Shown: positions 35,701 to 45,994, counted from the stretch's first letter. The stretch: DNA of 60,884 bases from Streptococcus castoreus DSM 17536 (GCF_000425025.1 NZ_AUKZ01000010.1:1-60884), one strand, 5' to 3'. Numbers and translations: made by a program. Notes: a model not told the origin generated them from the letters alone.

Positions 35701-36051
35701 AAACCATTCATCAATGAAATTCTTAGCGGTGATTTCTCTAATGACAACTAGGTTTTTGCTGGGTCAAAAGACTGTTTTTAATTAAAAAGAACGTGTTATT
35801 GACATTAATTCCAATTCCCTTGCACCGATTTATTTATCTATGACAGTAAGATTTACAAACAAAAATTATGAAAATGACTATTTTTTATAATTATCAAGTT
35901 TGGTAATATAAAAAATGCCTGCCCAGTACGTTGGATATTAAAAAAAGAGGACGATGATCGTCCTCTTTAGATGTTACTAATCATTCAATTCATGAGCTAT
36001 AAGACAAGCGCTGCCACACTTAGAAATCTTTCTCATTTTTTATAAACGATA
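35701..36051. other. Intergenic region between satD and htpA
   Basis: About 350 bases with no gene. It holds the htpA terminator (35944-35968) in its right part. The left part is AT-rich; no further repeat or promoter pair was recognised. Confidence 0.5.
35944..35968 (-). terminator. Terminator of the lmb-htpA operon
   Basis: On the minus strand a near-perfect stem (AAAGAGGACGA / TCGTCCTCTTT) is followed by a T run. It lies about 85 bases after the htpA stop. Confidence 0.88.
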
Positions 36052-38148
36052 TTAATTAACTTCCGTCATATTTCGAATATCATAGTGAATCGTTTTGCCT
36101 TTAGCTGTAAAAATAATGGTATCTTGATAGCTAAAAGCTTCCATGCTGACACGATAAGTTAAGGCAATCTTAGCTAAGCGTGATTGCAAGGTTTTTACAT
36201 CAAGTCCATACTTCTTAGCAAGTTCTGCCATTTGGCGATCATAATCATCTTCTTCCATCGGTGCTGAAGAGTTTTCTTTTTCAGTCGGTTCTTCATCTGG
36301 TTTGTAAGTGTTCGATATGTTTTTATTTCCTTTCTTGCCGTGATCACTATCACTTCCCCAACCTTCTTTTTTAGGAAGAGCTGATGGGTTTTCCAAATAA
36401 TATTTGATTGTAGCAAAGAAATCTCTCAAACTATACCCTTCTGGTGCAGTATATAACCCTTCATCAAACCAAGAAAAGCGTAAGTTATGATAATGGTCTA
36501 AATGAGGAATAACAAGGTAATCGCCTTGAACACTAACAGCATAAGCAGCATTGTACGGCATTTTTTCTAGAGGAATGATTTTTTCAGCCTTGACAGATTC
36601 ATATAAAGCTCTAGCTGTAAGCGGCTTAGCCGTTTCTTCAGTTGGACGTTCTTTTTTTACGGATTCCCCTTTTTTCTTCTCCCAAAATGCTTTAGCTGCT
36701 GCCAGTTCTTTCTCTGATAACTCCTTTTTAGGAATCCAATGTTCGTGTCCCATGTGTGGTGTCACATAACCATCACCAGTATCCGCAATAATATCTGAAG
36801 GGTCAAAAATATAACCATCAGAAGTTGCATAATGACCTGCTGCTCGGGCGGCTTTGATTTCCTCAGCACTGTAAACAATTTTAGAATTTGGCTTGCCTTG
36901 TCGTTCCTGTAGTGGTGTCACCGGATGGTGCTCCTCTTTATCCAATCCAAGCTTGTCTTTAGGAGTAGACTTATCTGTTTCTTTTTCTGATTTTGGTTTT
37001 ATTGGTGAAACGGTGCTATCGTCAATAGAAATACCATTTGCCTTAGCAATTAATTTCGTAATTTCTAATTCCAACGCGGACATGCTACGGTAATAAATAA
37101 AATGATAATGGTCACCATGAGGCACAGAGACACCATCTTTTGTAAAGCTATGAATTTGAGCAGGATCATAAACAAGACCATCTGACTCCACATGACGTTC
37201 TGATGTTGGTAAGGCATAAAGACGTGCCAAAAGGGCTTCATAATTATTGTTTTTAGGCGATTGCTGTTTAGGAACTGGTTGAACAATGGTCTTAGTACCA
37301 TTACCATAAGAAGGGGGAAGGACTTCCCCTTTTTCAGGAGAATAAATAGGTCTCGTTGTCGCATGGTGCGAACTATTAGTGCCAATTGTTTTTGGCTGTA
37401 CCTGTCCTTTATTTGCTTTAGCATTCCAATAAGCTTGTGCAGCAGCTAATTCTGAAGGAGATAAATCGGCTTTAGGAATGTAATGGAAATGATCGCCATG
37501 AGGAACCAAGAAAGCGTCCCCAAAGTCATTTATCACATCGGTCGGGCTAAAAATATAGCCATCATCTGTTGTGTAGCGTCCCTCTTTTTTAGCTGTTTTT
37601 ATTGCTTCAGCATTAACGGTTTGAGATGATTTTAGCCCTTTTTTCCTAGCTTCCTTAGCACCTTTGGCAGCCTGTTCCGCAATTTGTGCTTTCGTCCTTA
37701 TATTTTCGCGCTTACTACCCTCTTTTAAATAAAGATAATAATGTCCTTTAACTTTGATGATATAGCCATCCTTAACTTCATTAACAACATCTGCCCGATT
37801 AAATACATAAGATGGATCTTTGATAATAAGTTCCTCGCTAATTAAAGCGTTATAGGGAACTTTTCCATTGTAATAATGATAATGATCACCATGCGAAGTG
37901 ACATAACCTTGGTCTGTAATTTTAACAACAATTTGCTCAGCAGAAATGCCTTCTTCTTGACTAATTTGTTCTGGTGTTTTTTCTGCCGCTAAAGATGCCT
38001 TTTTTGCCTTATTACGACCGGTATCTTTGACATAAGCTACCGCATTTTTTTGTGCATGCTCTGCCTGATATTTTCCCAACTCGTAACCACAGACACTACA
38101 TAGAACTACAAGTGCTGCCGCTGCACCAATTAATTTTTTATGCTTCAT
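36052..38148 (-). CDS. htpA: Streptococcal histidine triad surface protein (HtpA/Pht family)
   Basis: This 698-residue protein starts with a lipoprotein-like signal (AALVVLCSVCGYEL). It has five histidine-triad motifs (HxxHxH) near residues 86, 217, 344, 465 and 547: HGDHYH, HGDHFH, HGDHYH, HMGHEH and HLDHYH. The triads bind Zn2+ and pass it to the AdcAII/Lmb lipoprotein, whose gene lies 11 bp upstream in the same operon. The C-terminal helical domain (residues about 640-698) resembles that of Pht proteins. RBS AAAGGAGG is clear. Transcription should depend on the AdcR boxes before lmb. Confidence 0.92.
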   Translation of the reverse strand: MKHKKLIGAAAALVVLCSVCGYELGKYQAEHAQKNAVAYVKDTGRNKAKKASLAAEKTPEQISQEEGISAEQIVVKITDQGYVTSHGDHYHYYNGKVPYNALISEELIIKDPSYVFNRADVVNEVKDGYIIKVKGHYYLYLKEGSKRENIRTKAQIAEQAAKGAKEARKKGLKSSQTVNAEAIKTAKKEGRYTTDDGYIFSPTDVINDFGDAFLVPHGDHFHYIPKADLSPSELAAAQAYWNAKANKGQVQPKTIGTNSSHHATTRPIYSPEKGEVLPPSYGNGTKTIVQPVPKQQSPKNNNYEALLARLYALPTSERHVESDGLVYDPAQIHSFTKDGVSVPHGDHYHFIYYRSMSALELEITKLIAKANGISIDDSTVSPIKPKSEKETDKSTPKDKLGLDKEEHHPVTPLQERQGKPNSKIVYSAEEIKAARAAGHYATSDGYIFDPSDIIADTGDGYVTPHMGHEHWIPKKELSEKELAAAKAFWEKKKGESVKKERPTEETAKPLTARALYESVKAEKIIPLEKMPYNAAYAVSVQGDYLVIPHLDHYHNLRFSWFDEGLYTAPEGYSLRDFFATIKYYLENPSALPKKEGWGSDSDHGKKGNKNISNTYKPDEEPTEKENSSAPMEEDDYDRQMAELAKKYGLDVKTLQSRLAKIALTYRVSMEAFSYQDTIIFTAKGKTIHYDIRNMTEVN

Positions 38149-38159
38149 TGTTTCCTCCT

Positions 38160-39086
38160 TTATTTTAATTCTTGATATAGAATTGTAAGGTTTTCTTTCA
38201 CATTCTCCAAATAGGGCTTATTATTTTCTGGATCAGCTTCTAACGGACTTAACATTTTTAACTTAACACCAGTTGTTTTAGCAACAGTCTTAGCTAATTT
38301 TTGGGATACATTACGTTCTACAAAAATTGTTTTAACACGATACGTTTTAATAAAATCCCTAATTTCTGTCAACTGTCTAGCAGTCGGTTCCTGCTCTGGA
38401 GAAATGCCTGCAATTCCCAACTGTTTAAGCTGATAACGTTTGGCAAGATAAGAAAATGCCGTGTGCTGTGTCACAAAAGTTCTTGCTTTTACTTTTTTAA
38501 ATTTGGCTTGAAAAGTTTCATTAATAGCAGTAGCCTCACTTCTAAAAGCTTTGGCATTTTTTTCATAAATAGCCCGATGTTTTGGATCAATACGTGCTAG
38601 CTGTTTTGCAATAATATCTGCTTCATCCGCTGCTAGCAAAGGATCAGACCAGGTGTGTGGATCATAAAGTCTAGCTGGATCAATCCCATCAGTCACAGGC
38701 ACATCTTCTAGACCTTCTACCTTGTCCAAAGTCAATCCTTTTGAGGCTTCAATGATTTTAACTTTTGAATGATGTTTATTAGCATCTAGTTTACCTGCCC
38801 AAGCTTCCAAAGTATGAGAATGATAAATGAATAAATCCGCATCATATATAGCTGCAACATCATTAGGAGAAGGTTCAAAAGAATGAATCCCAGCCTTGGA
38901 CTGAATCATCTTGACATCATTCAAATCTCCAGAAATATATTTGGTCATGGCATAAACTGGGTAAAAACTGGTTACAATACGTAGCCCACTCTTATCCTGT
39001 TTTGTCTGCTTTTGACAGGCTGTTATGAGTGGCAAGAATAAGCAACATAAAAGACCAAATCCTAAAGCAACATATTTTCTTTTCAC
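38160..39086 (-). CDS. lmb: Zinc-binding lipoprotein Lmb/AdcAII, copy 1
   Basis: This 308-residue cluster-9 solute-binding lipoprotein (lipobox LITAC, Cys24) has zinc ligands H68 (GIHSFEPSP), H144 (DPHTW), H208 (TQHTAF) and E283 (LSPLE), in the known Lmb spacing. It delivers zinc to the AdcBC transporter and has been described as laminin-binding in streptococci. The start codon is GTG, ten bases after AAGGAGC. Two AdcR boxes (39108 and 39140) and a TTGACA-N17-TATACT promoter lie just upstream. Operon: lmb then htpA. Confidence 0.93.
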   Translation of the reverse strand: MKRKYVALGFGLLCCLFLPLITACQKQTKQDKSGLRIVTSFYPVYAMTKYISGDLNDVKMIQSKAGIHSFEPSPNDVAAIYDADLFIYHSHTLEAWAGKLDANKHHSKVKIIEASKGLTLDKVEGLEDVPVTDGIDPARLYDPHTWSDPLLAADEADIIAKQLARIDPKHRAIYEKNAKAFRSEATAINETFQAKFKKVKARTFVTQHTAFSYLAKRYQLKQLGIAGISPEQEPTARQLTEIRDFIKTYRVKTIFVERNVSQKLAKTVAKTTGVKLKMLSPLEADPENNKPYLENVKENLTILYQELK

Positions 39087-39107
39087 GATAAGCTCCTTTC
39101 TAAATGA

Positions 39108-39119
39108 TTAATCAGTTAA
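39108..39119 (-). promoter_or_regulatory. AdcR zinc box (second) in the lmb leader
   Basis: TTAATCAGTTAA has one mismatch to TTAACYRGTTAA. It lies 21 bases before the lmb start in the leader. Confidence 0.65.
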
Positions 39120-39139
39120 GCATCAGCGCAAAACGCTTC

Positions 39140-39179
39140 TTAACCAGTTAAGTATATGCCTCTTTGTTTTTTTTGTCAA
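39140..39179 (-). promoter_or_regulatory. lmb promoter with AdcR box
   Basis: On the minus strand TTGACA (39174-39179), a 17-bp spacer and TATACT (39151-39156) form a near-consensus promoter. TTAACCAGTTAA (39140-39151) is an exact TTAACYRGTTAA box at the start site, so zinc-loaded AdcR would repress it. Confidence 0.85.
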
Positions 39180-39280
39180 TCCCCTTTTTAGGGACTATTT
39201 TGTTTTAAAACGACTAAGAAAGGCTTTAAATCAATGCCTTATAGGAATTAATCTAGTTTAAAAAATTTTTTAACCAAGCA

Positions 39281-39309
39281 AAAAGCTAAGTCATCTAAAC
39301 TCAGCTTTT
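39281..39309 (-). terminator. Terminator after the DUF1002 gene
   Basis: On the minus strand AAAAGCTGAGT / ACTTAGCTTTTT forms a stem-loop with a T tail, about 75 bases after the DUF1002 stop. Confidence 0.7.
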
Positions 39310-39383
39310 GGGAATTATCAGTTAACTATTGAGAACAATCTTACTCGGCAACATTAGCGTTAATTTCATTTTCTTACTTCTTC

Positions 39384-40343
39384 TTAGCCACCAACAAATT
39401 GTTTAAAGAACTCAACAATTTGTTGCCAAATTCCCTTTCCTGCTTCAATAGCTTGACTAGCATTAAAATTAAGGTCAATGTGTTCAAAAGTTCCCTTAGC
39501 ATTGCTTACAATGCTATTTTTTAACGTATTTAGGGTTTTAACAAATTGAGTATTGGTAATCACACCACTATTTGAAAGGTGACTAGCAAAATTAACAATT
39601 AGATTAATTTGGTTTGTGGTTATAACCTTTGTTAAATTATAATTTTTGAGCGTATCCTCAACAATTTTACGAATTTGGTCTTCAGTCAGATTATTCCCAC
39701 CTTTGGCGATTGCTGCTTTAATATCTGTCAAGGCAACATTTAATTTGTCAGCATCATAACCTGCTTTACCTGCATTTTCAGCATTAATCCCTGAAAGAGC
39801 AGATAATTCTTCCTGAGCTAATTGCTTGTTTTCTTCTGGAACTTTAGCACCATTCTTTTCAAGAGAATAGTAAAGACCAGCTAAGGCAGATTCCCCCGTT
39901 ACAGGAATAGGGGAAGCAACTTGGATATTGGCATGTTCGATACCAAGCGTAATAGCCGCATTTCGATACATATCCTGAGTTACTTTTTGAATATTTTCAG
40001 GCGTCACAATCTTAACTGTCAAGCTTTCCTTGGCACCCAACTTTTGAATTCGTACAGAAGAATAGAGTTGAATACCTGGATCATCTGCCACATTCATAAT
40101 AGCTGCATAGGCAGTGGTATTGAGCGTTTTTACCTTTTTGTCTTTAACATTATTGTAGTTTAACAGTGCTAACGTTTGATTTTTTTGTTCAGGAGACAGT
40201 GAATATCCTAAAACATAATCTGGCTGAACGTAGCTTTCGTCAATAACATTCTGAACCTGATTTGTCGCTGCATAAGCTGTCTGAACAGTTAGTACCGAAG
40301 CCAAAACAAGAGCACCTACAACTAATTTTTTTCCATACGTCAT
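39384..40343 (-). CDS. Secreted DUF1002 family protein
   Basis: This 319-residue protein has a signal peptide (about 25 residues, ending QTAYA|A). The rest is the DUF1002 domain: VLGYSLSPEQKNQTLALL, DDPGIQLYSSVRIQK and ITPVTGESALAGLYYSLEKNG-like segments. It has no LPXTG motif, so it is released or loosely bound. The C-terminus (IWQQIVEFFKQFVGG) is amphipathic. It sits alone between two zinc modules with no AdcR box recognised in its 5' gap, so its link to zinc is positional only. Function unknown. Confidence 0.78.
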   Translation of the reverse strand: MTYGKKLVVGALVLASVLTVQTAYAATNQVQNVIDESYVQPDYVLGYSLSPEQKNQTLALLNYNNVKDKKVKTLNTTAYAAIMNVADDPGIQLYSSVRIQKLGAKESLTVKIVTPENIQKVTQDMYRNAAITLGIEHANIQVASPIPVTGESALAGLYYSLEKNGAKVPEENKQLAQEELSALSGINAENAGKAGYDADKLNVALTDIKAAIAKGGNNLTEDQIRKIVEDTLKNYNLTKVITTNQINLIVNFASHLSNSGVITNTQFVKTLNTLKNSIVSNAKGTFEHIDLNFNASQAIEAGKGIWQQIVEFFKQFVGG

Positions 40344-40512
40344 TTTTTACCTCTTTAATTAAAATGGATTTCCCATGTCATGGTAATGTCACAGCATAAT
40401 TCTATGGCGCAATAATTAACCAATCCACTTGTCTTTTTCAAAATCTAATGGAATTATTGTAACATTTTTATCTTCGGAAAACGATAAAAAAACAATCAAC
40501 CAAACTTCAAAT

Positions 40513-40542
40513 AAAAAGCCTGTCAGAATAATTCCTCACAGG
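40513..40542 (-). terminator. Terminator of the lmb2/mini-Pht operon
   Basis: On the minus strand CCTGTGAG...CTGACAGG is followed by CTTTTTA, about 45 bases after the mini-Pht stop. Confidence 0.65.
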
Positions 40543-40585
40543 ACTAGAATAACATTATCATCACATGATGGCATTCAAAATTGGC

Positions 40586-41041
40586 TTAGTTCTCTTTCAC
40601 TGTCCGAAGATTTTCTCGACGATTTTGATCCTTAAGGTAAACATAATAATTGTCATTAACTTTAACGATATAACCATTATTAATCTCAGTCACAACATGA
40701 CTAGCATTAAACTGATAACCTTTTGGAGTCAATAATTCCGATGAAAATAAACTATCAAAAGGCACCTCTCCATTATAAAAATGGTAATGATCCCCATGTA
40801 ATGTCACAAAACCATCATCTGAAACAGAAACAACAATTTGTTCAGCAGCTATTTTTTCTTCTTTATTAATCTGTTCCGGTGTTTTATGATTCTCGTCTTT
40901 CAATACTTTTTCTTTAGAATGGCTGTGCTGCCTTGTTTTATTGTTTTTATTAGCATGTGAATGACTAGATGGACTGCCGCAGGCTGACATTCCAAACAAG
41001 ACAAGTAGCAATAATAAACTAAGGTAGATACGTTTACTCAT
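40586..41041 (-). CDS. Mini histidine-triad lipoprotein
   Basis: This 151-residue lipoprotein (lipobox LFGMSAC, Cys21) has a His-rich linker (SSHSHANKNNKTRQHSHSK) and a single histidine triad HGDHYHFYNG near residue 82. A family-typical YIVKVNDNYYVYLKDQNRRENLR tail follows. It equals only the first repeat unit of HtpA. It ends at the position where HtpA continues into repeat 2. Its start overlaps the lmb2 stop by 4 bp (ATGA), so each Lmb copy has its own triad partner. A role in zinc capture is inferred. Confidence 0.85.
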   Translation of the reverse strand: MSKRIYLSLLLLLVLFGMSACGSPSSHSHANKNNKTRQHSHSKEKVLKDENHKTPEQINKEEKIAAEQIVVSVSDDGFVTLHGDHYHFYNGEVPFDSLFSSELLTPKGYQFNASHVVTEINNGYIVKVNDNYYVYLKDQNRRENLRTVKEN

Positions 41042-41973
41042 TTTTCCTTCTCCAAAACACAGTAGAGTGTTTCTAAATTCATTTCAAGATTATCAAGGTA
41101 GCTCTTCTGATTGTTTGGGACTATTTCGAGAGGACTCAAGCGTTGAATACCGATTCCACTGCTTTTCGCCAAGGTTTTCGCCAACTTATCTGAAGTATTT
41201 TCTTCCATCAAAATTGTTTTCACACCATACCTTTTAATGAAACGGTTCATCTCAGCCAACTGTTGCGGACTAGGCTCCTGTTCTGGTGATACCCCTGCAA
41301 TGCCTAGTTGTTTTAAACCAAATCGTTTCGCTAAATATGAAAAAGCAGTGTGCTGAGTAACAAAAGTATGATGTGAGAGACTGGCAAATTTGGTTTGGTA
41401 GTGATCAACGAGCTTTTGTGCTTTTTGTTTAAAGCGCTTTGCATTTTTAAAGTAATAATCCTTATGAACAGGATCTTTCTGCGCTAGTAATTTGGCAATA
41501 CTATCAGCTTCTTGACTTGCTAAAATAGGATCTGTCCAAGTATGAGGATCATTTAGAGAATCAGCAGACATTCCTTTTTTTAAGGGCACTTTTTCCAATC
41601 CCTGAACTCTCTCTAAAGGCAATTTAGCAGCTCCCTCTAAGACAGTAATGCCCTTTTTTTCTAGCTGAGGAGCTAAATCTGCTGCCCAAGCTTCTAAAAT
41701 CCTAGAGTGGTAAATGAATATCTCTCCATCGTACAACTTTGCTACCTGATTAGGACTTGGTTCATAAGCATGAATACTGACATTTTTAACCACTAAGTCA
41801 ATCTGATTCAAATTTCCAGAAACTTCTTTGGTTAACGCATATACAGGATAGAAACTTGTTTTGATTTGAAGACCATTTGCCTCTTTCTGACTCACCTGTT
41901 GACACCCAGATAAAACAAGCAACAGTATTCCTGTTATTAGACTTCTTAGCATTAATGTAGTGTGTTTGAACAT
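41038..41973 (-). CDS. Zinc-binding lipoprotein Lmb/AdcAII, copy 2
   Basis: This 311-residue paralogue of copy 1 has its lipobox Cys at residue 24 (LVLSGC). The same four zinc ligands are kept (H68, H144, H208, E283) in identical spacing, so it should bind zinc. Differences cluster around residues 91-105, near the flexible loop (SRILEAWAADL against SHTLEAWAGKL), which may change affinity or partner. It is expressed with the mini-Pht gene. An exact AdcR box at the start site (41984) and a TTGACA-N17-TATGCT promoter lie upstream. Confidence 0.92.
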   Translation of the reverse strand: MFKHTTLMLRSLITGILLLVLSGCQQVSQKEANGLQIKTSFYPVYALTKEVSGNLNQIDLVVKNVSIHAYEPSPNQVAKLYDGEIFIYHSRILEAWAADLAPQLEKKGITVLEGAAKLPLERVQGLEKVPLKKGMSADSLNDPHTWTDPILASQEADSIAKLLAQKDPVHKDYYFKNAKRFKQKAQKLVDHYQTKFASLSHHTFVTQHTAFSYLAKRFGLKQLGIAGVSPEQEPSPQQLAEMNRFIKRYGVKTILMEENTSDKLAKTLAKSSGIGIQRLSPLEIVPNNQKSYLDNLEMNLETLYCVLEKEK

Positions 41974-41983
41974 ACTTACTCTC

Positions 41984-42032
41984 TTAACTAGTTAATAATC
42001 TATAGCATACCATCCTTCCATTCTCCTGTCAA
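41984..42032 (-). promoter_or_regulatory. lmb2 promoter with AdcR box
   Basis: TTGACA (42027-42032) and TATGCT (42004-42009) are 17 bp apart on the minus strand. TTAACTAGTTAA (41984-41995) is a perfect AdcR palindrome at the start site, ten bases before the start codon. Confidence 0.85.
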
Positions 42033-42120
42033 TCTCCGATTATTTGAATTCATAAAAGTTTCTTAACTTGAAACAAAAACACTTGCTCCCATCAATTTAA
42101 TTAACGAATAATTACTTCTC

Positions 42121-42534
42121 TTACTCATGCAATTCCAAAGGAAGACCGTCTGGATCAAAAAAGAAAGTCATCTTTTTATGAGTATAATCATCACATCTGA
42201 TCGGTTCGACCGGAATACCTAAGCTTAATAGTCTTTCCACATAAGCTTCAATATTATCTACACGAAAAGCCAAATGCCTTAAACCACAAGCTTCTCTATC
42301 AAACTCCGGTCTACCAATGCGCTTTGGTGGCATTTGATAAGCAGGATCACTAATGACATTTCCAAAAATTTCTAGTTCAACCTGACCACAGGCTAAATCC
42401 AATTTATAATCATGCCGTTCCGGTCTATAATTTTCACGGATAATCGGAAATCCCAGTTTATTGACATAAAATTCCTTTGATTTTTCATAATCAGAAACAA
42501 TAATCGCCACATGGTGAATAGCATCCAATTTCAT
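42121..42534 (-). CDS. VOC/glyoxalase-family protein
   Basis: This 137-residue protein is a vicinal-oxygen-chelate fold (beta-alpha-beta-beta-beta twice). It begins IHHVAIIVSDYEKSKEFYVNKLGF with a metal His, and the second module has LRHLAFRVDNIEAY and DPDGLPLELHE. The lactoylglutathione-lyase-like family is broad and the substrate is unknown. It is next to srtA in the same direction with a gap of about 90 bp. It has no unusual features. Confidence 0.82.
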   Translation of the reverse strand: MKLDAIHHVAIIVSDYEKSKEFYVNKLGFPIIRENYRPERHDYKLDLACGQVELEIFGNVISDPAYQMPPKRIGRPEFDREACGLRHLAFRVDNIEAYVERLLSLGIPVEPIRCDDYTHKKMTFFFDPDGLPLELHE

Positions 42535-42623
42535 GACAGTACTCCTTTCAAACGAAAAAGTAGGATAAGGAATATGACCCCCTCAACCCTACTTTTATCC
42601 AATACTTGATAAATAACCTATCG

Positions 42624-43388
42624 TTAACTAGAAATTTGATTATAAGAATGGTTAAAGGCTTTCAAAACATTGGCTGGCGCCTTATCAAAGTCATATTCTG
42701 TCTTTAACTGTCCTTTAACAATAATACGTTCCGTAGCTTCTAGGTCTGTACAGGTAACTAGAGTCACTTCTTTTAGTCCAGGTGTGTCATTGATAACATC
42801 AACACGCTCAGGGGTTACGGTGAAAACATCGTTAATAACATATTCATAGATCTTTTCTTTATCAGTAAGATAAATAGACATCCCGTTTTTGGCTTTTTCA
42901 AGTGGTGAAAAAAGCATCTGTGATGAACCTGCCATATTGAAAATGTGATGGCTGGCAAGTGAATAATTATTATCACCGCCCATCACTTGATCTTCTTTCA
43001 TGGTACCGGCACCATACATCAATTCTACATTTCCTAATCCTTTGAAAATAGGTAGGTTAATACCAACATCTGGTATTGCAATACCTCCTATTACTGGAAG
43101 CTGCTGTGATGCCATCTGAGCCTGTGCTCGCAAAACAGCCTCTGTGCTGACAGGCTTGACAGCTTGAAAATCAAAAGTTGATTTTGCTTTCTTATTCTTT
43201 TTAATCGCTTTCTTTGACACTTTGGTTACTTGATATTTGTTAGAATTCCAAGCAATTAAAGTGTTTCGAATCGGTTTATTAAAGAGTAAACCGAAGCCCA
43301 CAATCAAGAGAATTACAATTAGTAACTTTCTTCCCCAAGACATAGCTCTTCTTTTTTGGCGTTTTTGACGCCTATGCTTTCTTGCCAT
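42624..43388 (-). CDS. srtA: Sortase A
   Basis: This 254-residue class A sortase anchors LPXTG surface proteins to peptidoglycan. It has an N-terminal membrane anchor (about residues 20-35) after a very basic tail (MARKHRRQKRQKRR), H147 in SLASHHIF, C213 in LVTCTD and R221 in ATERIIVKG. These are the catalytic triad, at a constant five-residue offset from the S. pyogenes numbering that I recall. It starts six bases after the gyrA stop. The Cna protein at the left edge is a likely substrate. Confidence 0.95.
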   Translation of the reverse strand: MARKHRRQKRQKRRAMSWGRKLLIVILLIVGFGLLFNKPIRNTLIAWNSNKYQVTKVSKKAIKKNKKAKSTFDFQAVKPVSTEAVLRAQAQMASQQLPVIGGIAIPDVGINLPIFKGLGNVELMYGAGTMKEDQVMGGDNNYSLASHHIFNMAGSSQMLFSPLEKAKNGMSIYLTDKEKIYEYVINDVFTVTPERVDVINDTPGLKEVTLVTCTDLEATERIIVKGQLKTEYDFDKAPANVLKAFNHSYNQISS

Positions 43389-43394
43389 TTATTT

Positions 43395-45881
43395 TTATTC
43401 CTCGCTAACATTTATTTCTGTATTTTCTAAAGTCATTTCAGTTGAAGGGCTGCCTTCAGTTTCCGATTGAACTAGGGCAAAGGTGACAATTTTAGCATCT
43501 GCATCACGTTTCATGACTCTGACACCCAAGGTTGCACGTCCTGTTTGTGAAATATTAGCAACGCTAGTCCGAATAATGACTCCTTTATCAGTAATAACCA
43601 TAATATCTTCTGTACCATCTACTGTAACAAGACCGGCTAATTGCCCATTTTTAGAGGTAATATTCGCTGTTTTAATTCCTTTACCCCCTCTACCTTTTGT
43701 TGGGTATTCTGCGGCATTGGTACGCTTACCATAACCATTTTCAGTAATCACCAATACTTCTTGAGTGTCGTTAATACGTGAGGCACCCACAACTTTATCA
43801 TCTTCACGCAACTTAACCCCACGAACACCAGTAGCTGAACGCCCCATGTAACGGATGCTTTCCTCATTGAAACGAACAGAGTAACCCGACTGAGTACCAA
43901 TAATAATATCTTCCTTGCCATCGGTCAACAAGACATTAATTAATTGATCTCCTTCTTTAAGGTTTAAGGCACGCAGTCCACTTTGACGAATATTGCTAAA
44001 TTCTGAAACTTCCGTACGTTTAACAATTCCTTGCCTGGTTGTAAAGAAGAATGACTTGTCTGTAACGTCTTCTTTTCGCACATTGATAATGGTTTGAATG
44101 GTTTCTGCATCATCTAATTTTAATAAATTAACAATCGGAAGACCTTTGGCAGTTCGACCATATTCTGGAATTTCATAGGCTTTTAAGCGATAAACACGTC
44201 CAAAATTGGTGAAGAACAGCAACGTGTCATGGGTACTAGTGGAAACTAATTCACGGACAAAATCGTCATCATTGACACCTGTCCCTTGGATTCCACGTCC
44301 CCCACGTTTTTGAGCACGAAATTCATCTTGAGCTAACCGTTTGATATAACCTTTATTCGATAGAGTGATCAAAACATCTTCTTCTTCAATCAAATCCTCA
44401 TCCTCTAGAGAGAGTACTTCTCCGACCATTAATTCTGTCCGACGTGGATTAGCATACTTGCGCTTAATCTCATCCATCTCTTCCTTGATAATAGCAACAA
44501 CACGGTCTGGTTTCGCCAAAATATCTGCTAAATCAGCAATTAGTGCCAGTAAATCATCGTATTCAGCTTGAATTTTATCCCGTTCCAAGCCTGTCAAACG
44601 GCGCAAACGCATATCTAAAATCGCTTGACTTTGACGTTCTGATAAGTTAAAACGTGCTATCAGTTCGGTTTGAGCAATAACATCTGTTTCACTGTTTCGA
44701 ATAATAGCAATCACTTCATCTAAGTGATCTAAGGCAATCAACAGTCCCTCTAAAATGTGAGCTCTTGCCTCAGCCTTGTCCTTGTCAAATTGCGTCCGAC
44801 GAGTGATAACCTCTTTTTGGTGACGAATGTAATTGTCAATAATTTGTCTCAGCGATAAAATTTTGGGGACACCATTTTCGATAGCCAGCATGTTAAAACT
44901 AAAGTTGGTCTGAAGACTGGTTAATTTGAAGAGATTATTTAAAATGACGTTGGCGGAAGCATCACGACGAATTTCAATCACAAAGCGAACACCTTCACGA
45001 TTAGATTCATCACGAACAGCTGTAATGCCTTCAATGCGTTTTTCTTGTGCTAAGCGAACAATATGTTCATGCACTTTCGTTTTGTTAACGCCATAAGGAA
45101 ATTCTGTAACAACTATACGTTCACGACCTGTTTTGGTTGTTTCAATTTCAGTACGTGATCTTAAAACGATAGAACCCTTACCGGTATCATAGGCTCTATG
45201 AATTCCTGATCGTCCCATAACAAGGGCACCAGTTGGAAAATCCGGTCCAGGAATAACTTCCATTAACTCTCTAGTTGTGCAATCAGGATTTTCCATCACC
45301 ATTTTAACAGCATCAATAGATTCTGCCAAATTATGAGGCGGAATATTGGTTGCCATACCAACTGCAATACCAGTGGCACCATTGACTAACAAATTAGGAA
45401 AACGTGCTGGTAAAACTAAAGGTTCTTTTTCACTTCCGTCATAGTTATCTTGAAAGTCAACAGTATTTTTATTGATGTCTCGTAAAAGTTCCAGAGCAAT
45501 TTTACTCATCCGCGCTTCGGTATAACGCTGCGCCGCTGCGCCATCACCATCCATCGAACCGAAGTTTCCATGACCATCAACAAGCATGTGACGGTAACTC
45601 CACCATTGCGCCATACGAACCATCGCTTCGTAAATAGAAGAATCTCCGTGTGGGTGGTATTTACCCATAACATCACCAGTAATACGCGCTGACTTCTTAT
45701 GTGGTTTATCAGGCATAACTCCTAGTTCATTCATTCCATAAAGAATCCGTCTATGAACAGGTTTTAAACCATCACGTACATCTGGCAATGCCCTAGCCAC
45801 AATAACACTCATGGCATAATCAATGAAACTTGTTTTCATTTCATTTGTCAGATTGACGTCAATTAAATTTCTATCTTGCAT
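43395..45881 (-). CDS. gyrA: DNA gyrase subunit A
   Basis: This 828-residue type II topoisomerase A subunit has the catalytic Tyr in [10 protein letters not shown]. The quinolone-resistance region reads [15 protein letters not shown] with Ser81 and Glu85, the wild-type residues, so this site gives no sign of fluoroquinolone resistance. C-terminal pinwheel blades with a GyrA box (QKRGGRG) follow. It is the first gene of the gyrA-srtA unit and divergent from ldh. The length is typical. Confidence 0.96.
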   Translation of the reverse strand: MQDRNLIDVNLTNEMKTSFIDYAMSVIVARALPDVRDGLKPVHRRILYGMNELGVMPDKPHKKSARITGDVMGKYHPHGDSSIYEAMVRMAQWWSYRHMLVDGHGNFGSMDGDGAAAQRYTEARMSKIALELLRDINKNTVDFQDNYDGSEKEPLVLPARFPNLLVNGATGIAVGMATNIPPHNLAESIDAVKMVMENPDCTTRELMEVIPGPDFPTGALVMGRSGIHRAYDTGKGSIVLRSRTEIETTKTGRERIVVTEFPYGVNKTKVHEHIVRLAQEKRIEGITAVRDESNREGVRFVIEIRRDASANVILNNLFKLTSLQTNFSFNMLAIENGVPKILSLRQIIDNYIRHQKEVITRRTQFDKDKAEARAHILEGLLIALDHLDEVIAIIRNSETDVIAQTELIARFNLSERQSQAILDMRLRRLTGLERDKIQAEYDDLLALIADLADILAKPDRVVAIIKEEMDEIKRKYANPRRTELMVGEVLSLEDEDLIEEEDVLITLSNKGYIKRLAQDEFRAQKRGGRGIQGTGVNDDDFVRELVSTSTHDTLLFFTNFGRVYRLKAYEIPEYGRTAKGLPIVNLLKLDDAETIQTIINVRKEDVTDKSFFFTTRQGIVKRTEVSEFSNIRQSGLRALNLKEGDQLINVLLTDGKEDIIIGTQSGYSVRFNEESIRYMGRSATGVRGVKLREDDKVVGASRINDTQEVLVITENGYGKRTNAAEYPTKGRGGKGIKTANITSKNGQLAGLVTVDGTEDIMVITDKGVIIRTSVANISQTGRATLGVRVMKRDADAKIVTFALVQSETEGSPSTEMTLENTEINVSEE

Positions 45882-45994
45882 TTAAGGAATGCTCCTTTTC
45901 TAGTCAATACTACGTTTTATTATATCACAAAATCCGTATTTTTTCTTATTGGTAACGATTTCAGAAAACCATTTTCATTATTTTTCTGAATTCC

